A DNA stretch of 12,288 nt from an uncultured Bacteroidales bacterium (lineage in GTDB: Bacteria > Bacteroidota > Bacteroidia > Bacteroidales > UBA932). The stretch is taken from NCBI GenBank assembly GCA_937899055.1, contig CALBPX010000109.1, positions 1 to 12,288 of the forward strand, read 5' to 3'. The notes under the pieces were generated by a model, which did no database searches, had not been told where the DNA came from, and saw only the letters and a program-made list of their open reading frames with translations. Below are positions 6,442 through 12,288 of the stretch, one piece after another. Each line of letters starts with the position of its first letter. Position 1 is the stretch's first letter. The position numbers were made by a program, and so were the translations under genes.

Positions 6442-8589
6442 ATGAGTATGAAAAGATATAAGGTTATATTGCTTTTGACAGCATCAGCGCTGCTGATGCA
6501 GTTCTGTTCCGAGAAATCTCTTGTTCCGGATGAACCAGATGTTATTCAGGAAGATTCGGAGGCCGATATGCCGGTAAGACTGTCTTTCAACCTACGCGGA
6601 GAAAGAGGAAGGGCAAAGACCAAGGCCAGCGTGGTAGGCGGAGTGGAGGATACCACAGATTATGTAAAGAACCTTACCATGCTCTGCTTTACAAGAGAGG
6701 GTATTTATCTGGGATATAGGGAGGCCACACTCGAAAACTCGGAGGGCTACTTTACCGATGGACATTCTGAATGTTTTGGAAGAGAGCTGTTTACAGGTTC
6801 AGTTCCGGCTCATACGGCAAGAATACACTTTATAGCAAATGCCAGCAGTCATAAGCCCGGATATGATCTTACCGGAAATATGGAAACTGTGCTGATGCGA
6901 AGCGCAAAACTGGCGTGCGACACATCGGAAAAGACCATTGCATATTGGGGTTTCCATGCGGAAAACAATGCCGCTGATTTGCGTAACTGGCTGAGCGTTA
7001 TGGAAATAACAGAGCTGCCTAACGGCGATAAAGACACCAGCTATGTCAAGAAAGATGGCAGCATGGTACACCTTATCAGAGACAGGGCGCGCGTGCAGTT
7101 TGGAGCTATGAACGACACCCCTGAACTGACAGGTAACCAGTATAGGATTCTGCAGATAGACTGGATAATTTCCAACGGACTGACAAAGGGATTTTTAGCA
7201 CCGTACAACCCCAATAACAGTTCAGACCACTATGCAGGGTACATAAACGAAAGTACGCTTGCAATAGACGACGGCAGGCTTTCTCCTTACACTCTCAGCG
7301 ATGCTGCACGCTTTACGGTTACTGATGAAAGCCAGATGATGAATGTTTACAGGTGGGACAGGGAAAACAGTGCCCATGTATTCAACAATCTGGCTGCCAG
7401 AATGTATCTGTTTGAGGATTATAACTCTGCGGACGATCCTCCGAAGATTATCCTGAGAGTCAAATACCAGAAGCATGCCGGCAGTACGGCAGAATCTGAC
7501 CAGGTGACCAAATATCATACGCTGATGCTTCTGGATAGTGACAATCAGCCGCTCACACTGCTCAGGAATCATGTATTCATACTGAACATAACTTCCATGC
7601 CTTGGGAGGGTATGGGGCATAGGACTTTTATGGAAGCCGTAGACAGCGATGAATATGAAAACAACCGTACCGTTACCATAAATGATAAGGTAGATGACAT
7701 TACGGACGGAAAATATGAGCTGAGGATTTTAGACGGAGGTACTTCCAAGATGTACCAGAGTGGTACGGGGGTGCAGCAGACCATCAACTTTGAGTTTTTG
7801 GCTACGGATGCCAGCGCTTCCATTGCTTCCACTACAGCATCTGACTTTTTGGCCTTTTGGGAAAGCACGCCGGATGCTTCGTTTGCGGCAAATGACGTAA
7901 CTGTGGCAAGCTATAATTCAACCACCGGAAGAGGAACTGTTACATTTACACTCGGAACATCTATAAACAGCACTCTGCAGAGCGGAGTCATAGATCTGAT
8001 GCATAAAGAAACAGGTCTTTCCAGAAAGATACATATCTATACCATAGACCAGTTCAGTTTCTTGCCGGAGGGGGCTACAGCCCTTACTCTTGAAGCTACC
8101 GGAGAAAGCCGCACCGTCAACTCCACAACCTGTCCTACCTACAAGATGAGTTTCCGTCTTCCGGGCAACTGCCCATCAGGACTGTTACCGGTAAAGGTAA
8201 GGATGGCTTCTATTACGCTCAGTCCGTTCAAGTATGAGGTCAGTGGCAGCGAGGGTACGGATATCGGCGTGGAAATGGCAGGAACCGAAAACGGAAATAC
8301 GCTTGACGATGAAGTTCTTGGCGGAATGACCTTTGTAACAACTGCCAACAAGTGGAATACCAGGCCTGCCGGTTCGCCTTGGAACTACTGGTATTTCTTC
8401 AACATAGTGTCAAAACCTATGATATCAGACGGTAGCGGATATCTGGTGGAGGATAACTCCGCAAAGATTTATACCGTTTACTTTGACGACATCCGTCCTC
8501 TCAGGGCACCGGCCAACCGTGCAGATGGTGTGGGCCTGTTCCTGAAAATCAAGTACTTCGGAGATGCCGTAGGCGTCTATACGGAGTAA
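6442..8589 (+). CDS. Fimbrial-cluster lipoprotein, DUF4906-like
   Basis: The product has 715 residues. The start at 6442 gives MSMKRYKV; the in-frame ATG at 6448 is equally plausible. The hydrophobic segment ends at Cys22 in MQFCSEKS. Phe just before Cys departs from the usual Gly/Ala/Ser, so lipidation is likely but not certain. TKA is at residues 60-62. Landmarks resemble the DUF4906 family found in Bacteroidales fimbrial loci: YVKNLTMLCFTREGIYLG (about 74-91), MVHLIRDRARVQF (208-220), ILQIDWIISNG, and RNHVFILNITSMPW (375-388). The C-terminal third contains FRLPGNCPSGLLPVKVRM and a final beta-strand segment. I infer an accessory or tip pilus subunit. It lies 32 bases after the preceding gene with no promoter in the gap, so it probably ends that transcript. 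The family name is from memory of sequence patterns, not a search. Confidence 0.65.
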   Translation: MSMKRYKVILLLTASALLMQFCSEKSLVPDEPDVIQEDSEADMPVRLSFNLRGERGRAKTKASVVGGVEDTTDYVKNLTMLCFTREGIYLGYREATLENSEGYFTDGHSECFGRELFTGSVPAHTARIHFIANASSHKPGYDLTGNMETVLMRSAKLACDTSEKTIAYWGFHAENNAADLRNWLSVMEITELPNGDKDTSYVKKDGSMVHLIRDRARVQFGAMNDTPELTGNQYRILQIDWIISNGLTKGFLAPYNPNNSSDHYAGYINESTLAIDDGRLSPYTLSDAARFTVTDESQMMNVYRWDRENSAHVFNNLAARMYLFEDYNSADDPPKIILRVKYQKHAGSTAESDQVTKYHTLMLLDSDNQPLTLLRNHVFILNITSMPWEGMGHRTFMEAVDSDEYENNRTVTINDKVDDITDGKYELRILDGGTSKMYQSGTGVQQTINFEFLATDASASIASTTASDFLAFWESTPDASFAANDVTVASYNSTTGRGTVTFTLGTSINSTLQSGVIDLMHKETGLSRKIHIYTIDQFSFLPEGATALTLEATGESRTVNSTTCPTYKMSFRLPGNCPSGLLPVKVRMASITLSPFKYEVSGSEGTDIGVEMAGTENGNTLDDEVLGGMTFVTTANKWNTRPAGSPWNYWYFFNIVSKPMISDGSGYLVEDNSAKIYTVYFDDIRPLRAPANRADGVGLFLKIKYFGDAVGVYTE

Positions 8590-8604
8590 ATTAAAAAACT
8601 GTAC

Positions 8605-8612
8605 TATATTTG
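8605..8612 (+). promoter_or_regulatory. Possible Bacteroides-type -7 promoter element
   Basis: TATATTTG is an exact match to the Bacteroidota primary-sigma -7 consensus TAnnTTTG. It lies 20 bases before the ATG at 8633, in a 43-base gap. No TTG of the -33 element is found at the usual 19-21 base spacing, so the element is only half supported. If active, it would separate expression of the thioredoxin-fold gene from the lipoprotein block upstream. Confidence 0.4.
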
Positions 8613-8632
8613 CCATTGAAATATTTGGCAGA

Positions 8633-9586
8633 ATGGAAGTTTTTACAAAGAACAGGCTGGATTTAAGGGCTGTTTGCCTTGCTGTGCTGTGGTGCTTTTG
8701 CAGTGTTTTGGGGGCAGATTGCATGGCGCAGGACAAGGCAGAAATCATGCAGAGCCGTATAGATTCCGCAGCGGTGCATTTTTGGGCCTCTGTAAATCTG
8801 TCGGATGCGGCTTTGTATGAAGTGCCGCAAAGCGTAGGGGAAGAAGAAGGTTTCTCAGCGATGGAAGAGAAGGCTGCCGAGTTCTTCACCCTTTTGCCGG
8901 CGGCCTCCGAACCGGCAGTTGTGCAGGCTGTGAATATATTGATGGACAGGGCTTTGGAGGTAGATTTACGGGATGCTTCCGGTCAGAAATCAGGCTCAGA
9001 TGTCTATGGTTTTTTTATGGCAGCGGCGGAAAAATACTTCTATTCGGTGGAAAGCCCATACTACAACGAAAGTCTGCTGCTGCATTTTTTTGCCCACAAG
9101 ATTAGACGGACAGACATGGCTGAGATAGAAAAGAGCCGCGAAAAATACCTTTCTGCACTCATTAGGCGGAACATGGTGGGCAGCAAGGCGGAAGACTTTG
9201 CACTGACCATGGGAGGCAGGCCCGAAAGCCTATACGGGATGATAGGGCAACTTGCAGAAAGGCAGTCTGTTATGCTGGTGTTCTTTTCTGCCGGCTGTGC
9301 AGATTGCATAAGAGGAATTACCCGGCTTAAATATTCTGCGGTGCTGAGCCGTGCCGTTGCCGAAGGTGAAATGGCTGTTCTGGCTGTCTGTACGGAGGGG
9401 AATGTTGCCGATGTGCTTGACCTGATGCCGGATAGCTGGGCTGTAGCTTCGGACGGAGGGAGCTTGAGAGGCGGTCAGCTGTACAGCATGAGGCATACTC
9501 CGTCTGTGTATGTTCTGGACCGCAATGCCGAAGTTCTCCTCAAAGACGCGGATGTTTCTTCTGCCATAGATTTTCTTCTCAGGTAG
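8633..9586 (+). CDS. DUF5106-type periplasmic protein with thioredoxin-like domain
   Basis: The product has 317 residues. A signal peptide (hydrophobic residues about 12-28) probably ends at CMA|QD near residue 32, so the protein should be periplasmic. Residues about 35-165 are helical and include KYFYSVESPYYNESLL (about 135-150), typical of the DUF5106 region found before thioredoxin folds in Bacteroidota. The C-terminal part is TlpA/AhpC-like: MLVFFSAGCADC with the CxxC pair at Cys222 and Cys225, and the cis-proline segment HTPSVYVLD with Pro290. Both active-site features are present, so a thiol-disulfide role is plausible. A third Cys lies in LAVCTEG. The substrate is unknown; the nearby Cys-containing DUF3868 protein and the lipoproteins are candidates. 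The gene has its own promoter-like element and is followed by another, so it may be transcribed semi-independently. Confidence 0.75.
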   Translation: MEVFTKNRLDLRAVCLAVLWCFCSVLGADCMAQDKAEIMQSRIDSAAVHFWASVNLSDAALYEVPQSVGEEEGFSAMEEKAAEFFTLLPAASEPAVVQAVNILMDRALEVDLRDASGQKSGSDVYGFFMAAAEKYFYSVESPYYNESLLLHFFAHKIRRTDMAEIEKSREKYLSALIRRNMVGSKAEDFALTMGGRPESLYGMIGQLAERQSVMLVFFSAGCADCIRGITRLKYSAVLSRAVAEGEMAVLAVCTEGNVADVLDLMPDSWAVASDGGSLRGGQLYSMRHTPSVYVLDRNAEVLLKDADVSSAIDFLLR

Positions 9587-9596
9587 CCGTGTTTTC

Positions 9597-9624
9597 TTGG
9601 ATTGAGGATAATTTCCTATCTTTG
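9597..9624 (+). promoter_or_regulatory. Possible Bacteroides-type promoter upstream of the DUF3575 gene
   Basis: TATCTTTG at 9617-9624 matches TAnnTTTG exactly. A TTG at 9597-9599 is 17 bases upstream, slightly short of the usual 19-21 base spacing for the -33 element. The ATG at 9659 follows after 34 bases. It sits in a 72-base gap, the largest in the window, which supports a new transcript for the DUF3575-DUF3868 pair. Confidence 0.5.
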
Positions 9625-9658
9625 GATTCTGTGGTTTTGCAACGATAAATTTTAAGAT

Positions 9659-10252
9659 ATGAAGATCAAGACTGTTTTTGCCGCAGCTATTGTGCTGCTT
9701 GTCTGCTTTGCCAACAATGCAAACGGACAGAAGGCGGCCCTCAAGAGCAATCTGCTCTACGACGCTACCGCCACTTTGAATCTGGGCCTTGAGGTTGGGC
9801 TGAGTGACAGATGGACCATGGACGTGTCCGGAAACTTTAATCCTTTCCGTTTTCCTGAAGGGCGACGCTGGAAGCACTGGATGGTGCAGCCGGAGCTCCG
9901 TTACTGGACCTGCGACCGCTTTGCAGGCAACTTCTTTGCAGTGCATGCAATGGGCGGAATGTATGATGTGGGCAACATTGATTTTCTGAAGTTCAAGGTT
10001 CTGGATGCAGACTTTGAGAAGATGAAAGACAAACGCTACGAAGGCTGGATGGCCGGAGTAGGTGTAGGCTGGGGGCATGACTGGATTCTTTCCAGACATC
10101 TTAACCTGGAGTTTGAAGTAGCGGCAGGCTATATGTACACCAAGTACGACAAGTATAAGCCGGTGAACGCACATACTCCTTATGTAAAAAACTTTGACCG
10201 CCATTTCTTTGGCCCTACAAAGCTTGCGCTGAGTTTGGTTTACTTATTCTAA
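9659..10252 (+). CDS. DUF3575 family outer-membrane beta-barrel protein
   Basis: The product has 197 residues. A signal peptide spans about residues 1-23, with cleavage near NANG|QKAA. The mature start KAALKSNLLYDATATLNLG is the hallmark of the DUF3575 family, followed by alternating amphipathic strands (EVGLSDRWTMDVSGNFNP, HWMVQPELRYW). The final residues LALSLVYLF end in Phe, the usual signal for insertion of an outer-membrane barrel by the BAM machinery. DUF3575 proteins are commonly encoded just before DUF3868 proteins in Bacteroidales fimbrial clusters, as here (21-base gap), and are thought to help at the outer membrane. The precise function is not established. The Trp-rich middle (about residues 60-85) and length are ordinary for the family. 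Confidence 0.85.
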   Translation: MKIKTVFAAAIVLLVCFANNANGQKAALKSNLLYDATATLNLGLEVGLSDRWTMDVSGNFNPFRFPEGRRWKHWMVQPELRYWTCDRFAGNFFAVHAMGGMYDVGNIDFLKFKVLDADFEKMKDKRYEGWMAGVGVGWGHDWILSRHLNLEFEVAAGYMYTKYDKYKPVNAHTPYVKNFDRHFFGPTKLALSLVYLF

Positions 10253-10273
10253 CAATCTAAAATCCAGGAAATT

Positions 10274-11758
10274 ATGAAAAGATATATATTGATTGTAGCT
10301 GCATTGGCCTTTGTAGGTGCAGCATTTGCACAAAAGCCCGTGAACCGCACCGGCGATGTGTTCACCAAGGGAGTTGCGGCCAGCAACGTTACCCTTGCTC
10401 CTGAAGGAAGCAACATGAATGTTTCTATGGATATAGACTATTCTGCTGCAACGGTGGCCAAGAACGAGAGTCTGGACATTGTACCCGTTATTACGGACGG
10501 TACAAATGTAGTTGAGCTTCCGGCTCTTGGACTTTACGGCAGCCAGCGTTACTACAAGTATGTGAGAGAAAACGGAACCCCCAGAGACGACGGAAGCCTC
10601 CGCGGAAGGCAGGGCGGAAAGATATACAAACTCCTGAATGCCAAGAAGGCAAATCCTACGGAGCATTATTCTGCAAGCGTTCCTTACCAGAAATGGATGG
10701 ACAAGAGCCAGCTGCTGCTCAGACAGACTTGCAAGGGATGCTGCAACAACGTTCTGGGCCAGGGAGTTGAAATTTTGGCGGCCTATGCAAAGAATGACTT
10801 CAAGTTCAGCCCCGATTTCCAATATGTACAGCCCGTAGCCGAGGCCGTAAAGAACCGCGCCGAGCAGGGAGAGGCATATCTGTCCTATGCCGTAGGACGG
10901 AGCACCGTAGTTAAGAGCTACAAAGACAATGCAGCTGAAATCCAGAAGATTGTGGATCTTGTAAACACCCTCAAAGACAACAGCTCTGAGTACAGCGTAA
11001 AAGGCATATCCCTTACAGGCTATGCATCGCCGGACGGAAGTTATGCAGTTAACGAAAGGCTGGCAAAGGCCCGTACGGAAAGTCTGAAAGCTGTTGTGGC
11101 CAAGGCTCTTGCAGACAAGCAGATACCTGTTGCCACCCAGTATGTGGCAGAGGACTGGGACGGTGTATGCAAGTGGATTGAGGCATCGTCTGTTGAAAAC
11201 AAAGACGAGATTCTGGAAATAGCCAGAGGAGAACTGAAACCCGATGCAAAAGACCGCAAGATTGCCTCTGCATATCCGGTACAGTACAGGCAGATTAAGA
11301 ACGAGTGCTATCCGGCTCTGCGAAGGGCGGCTTATGTAGTGGATTATGAAGTAGTGCCTTACGTAGATATAAATCAGATTAAGAGCAAGATTGAGTCTAA
11401 CCCCAAAGACTTGAGCCTGAACGAATTCTTTATGGCTGCAAACACCTGCAAAGCAGGCAGTGCGGAGTTCAACTACATTATGGAAAAGGCCCTGGCCCAG
11501 TATCCTGCCAGCGAGGTAGCCCTGGTTAATGCGGCAAACTCAGCCATGAGCGTAGGAAACCTTACGAGGGCCGGTGAACTGCTCAGCAAGGTATCTGACA
11601 ACGGCACAAGTGCCCAGGCCCCGTATTTTACATACGCAAAGGCCGTGTATGCAGCTCTTACAAAAGACTATAAGAAGGCAGTTCAGCTGTTTGGCTCCGT
11701 AAAGGAAGAGATTCCTGCCGCAGCAGATGCTCTGACTCAACTTGCAGACGCCGAGTAA
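10274..11758 (+). CDS. DUF3868 domain protein with OmpA-like and C-terminal helical-repeat regions
   Basis: The product has 494 residues. The signal peptide ends at AFA|QK (cleavage after about residue 19). Residues about 20-115 fit DUF3868, a domain first described in Porphyromonas gingivalis and found beside fimbrial genes: SNMNVSMDIDYS and LGLYGSQRYYKYVRENG. A Cys cluster CKGCC is at 153-157. The middle is OmpA-like: GYASPDGS from residue 249, then NERLAKARTESL (260-271), matching the N-x-x-L-x-x-x-R peptidoglycan-binding pattern. Residues about 375-494 are Ala-rich helices (VALVNAANSAMSVGNLTRAGELL) like tetratricopeptide repeats. I infer a periplasmic or outer-membrane protein that ties the pilus assembly site to peptidoglycan. 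It follows the DUF3575 gene by 21 bases, and the next gene begins within 33 bases of its stop. Confidence 0.8.
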   Translation: MKRYILIVAALAFVGAAFAQKPVNRTGDVFTKGVAASNVTLAPEGSNMNVSMDIDYSAATVAKNESLDIVPVITDGTNVVELPALGLYGSQRYYKYVRENGTPRDDGSLRGRQGGKIYKLLNAKKANPTEHYSASVPYQKWMDKSQLLLRQTCKGCCNNVLGQGVEILAAYAKNDFKFSPDFQYVQPVAEAVKNRAEQGEAYLSYAVGRSTVVKSYKDNAAEIQKIVDLVNTLKDNSSEYSVKGISLTGYASPDGSYAVNERLAKARTESLKAVVAKALADKQIPVATQYVAEDWDGVCKWIEASSVENKDEILEIARGELKPDAKDRKIASAYPVQYRQIKNECYPALRRAAYVVDYEVVPYVDINQIKSKIESNPKDLSLNEFFMAANTCKAGSAEFNYIMEKALAQYPASEVALVNAANSAMSVGNLTRAGELLSKVSDNGTSAQAPYFTYAKAVYAALTKDYKKAVQLFGSVKEEIPAAADALTQLADAE

Positions 11759-11791
11759 CAGGTGAATCCTCGCAGCCGGGTATTTTGGAGG

Positions 11792-12288
11792 ATGGTGGGC
11801 CGCCGGGCCTGGATTTGCGCAGCTGTGGCGGCTGTGCTGGCAGGGGTTTTATGCCTGACTGTAAAAGAATACGGGCATAGGGCAACGGTTACCGTAGTTC
11901 CGCCGTCCGGTGAGGCTTTGGCGGCGGACTCGGTTGCGCTTCAAGCATTTGAAAAGGTAAAATCCGTCTATGTTGCCAAGGGGGCGGCCCTGAGCACCAT
12001 GGACGGTGATTTTACTGCCCTGCTCTGCCAGAGCATTGCCAACCCGGGCGGAGAAGTAAACAAAGTTCTGGAATCTTTGGACCCTAACCGCAGCATTCTG
12101 GCTATGAAGAAGTTATGCTGCAATCTTGAGGGGCGGAAGTTGGAACTTGGGTATTTTTCATACGATTCTGTATATGCTGCCAAAGCCTTTGACTTTTTTG
12201 TCCGTTCGGCTTCCGGAGGTCTTCCTAAGGGCTATGAGGCGGAGGTTTCTGAAGAAGCCTGCCATACTGGTCTTTTTGGGCGGTATCT
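11792..12288 (+). CDS. Membrane-anchored protein of unknown function (5' part only)
   Basis: A frame stays open to the window edge: 165 complete codons from the ATG at 11792, immediately preceded by GGAGG. An in-frame GTG at 11762, only 3 bases after the previous stop, is an alternative start adding ten residues. The first residues MVGRRAW are followed by one hydrophobic helix (about 6-24) and then a soluble region with VTVVPPSGEA, ALLCQSIANPGG, KKLCCNLEG and LGYFSYDSVYAAKAFDFFV. The basic start before the helix predicts an inner-membrane anchor with a periplasmic body. Cys21 lacks a good lipobox (VLC). I do not recognise the family. The layout (helix, short VxPP strand, then the YDSVYAAKAFDFF stretch) loosely recalls Wzz-type chain-length proteins, but this is weak. 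Tight spacing puts it in the DUF3575-DUF3868 transcript. Confidence 0.7.
   Translation, partial: MVGRRAWICAAVAAVLAGVLCLTVKEYGHRATVTVVPPSGEALAADSVALQAFEKVKSVYVAKGAALSTMDGDFTALLCQSIANPGGEVNKVLESLDPNRSILAMKKLCCNLEGRKLELGYFSYDSVYAAKAFDFFVRSASGGLPKGYEAEVSEEACHTGLFGRY

Noticed and set aside
9230..10204. Minus-strand open frame of 324 codons across the 9587-9658 gap
   Set aside because: It overlaps two well-supported plus-strand genes (thioredoxin-fold and DUF3575) and its translation shows no domain; it is best explained as a shadow frame.
1..12288. CRISPR arrays, tRNA or rRNA genes
   Set aside because: No regularly spaced repeats or RNA-gene signatures were seen; gaps between genes are all under about 75 bases.

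Overview
The window looks like a Bacteroidales chromosome (Bacteroidota). The support is a run of large surface lipoproteins of the FimA/Mfa1 (type V pilus) fimbrillin superfamily, a DUF3575-DUF3868 pair that accompanies such loci in this order, a DUF5106-type thioredoxin-fold protein, and two intergenic matches to the Bacteroides -7 promoter element TAnnTTTG. Genus cannot be assigned from the sequence. All supported genes are on the + strand and no intergenic gap exceeds about 75 bases.

Layout. Positions 1-59 are the 3' end of a fimbrillin-like gene. Then come four consecutive exported lipoproteins: 123-2084 (same C-terminal family as the upstream partial gene), 2109-3872, 3872-6409 (overlapping its predecessor by one base) and 6442-8589. 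Their separation is 24 bases, a 1-base overlap and 32 bases, so they are probably one transcript. Each has a signal peptide ending at a Cys and a Thr-Lys-(Ala/Thr) motif at residues 57-68, where fimbrillins of this superfamily are typically trimmed by a trypsin-like protease. The 845-residue protein ends in a WRLPT...WIRCVRD domain that resembles tip-adhesin or C-type-lectin-like modules. That part of the gene is clearly more AT-rich than the rest.

A second block starts after a promoter-like element: a periplasmic DUF5106/thioredoxin-fold protein (8633-9586, CADC motif), then, after another promoter-like element, a DUF3575 outer-membrane beta-barrel protein (9659-10252) and a DUF3868/OmpA-like/helical-repeat protein (10274-11758). 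The final gene (from about 11792) runs off the window; it encodes a membrane-anchored protein that I do not recognise.

Working model (inference): the lipoproteins are stalk, accessory and tip subunits of one type V pilus. They are exported as lipoproteins, cleaved at the TK motif and polymerised on the cell surface. The DUF3575 and DUF3868/OmpA-like proteins would serve at the outer membrane, and the thioredoxin-fold protein would serve periplasmic thiol chemistry. No clear anchor subunit (Mfa2/FimB-like, without a cleavage motif) is visible; it may lie outside the window.
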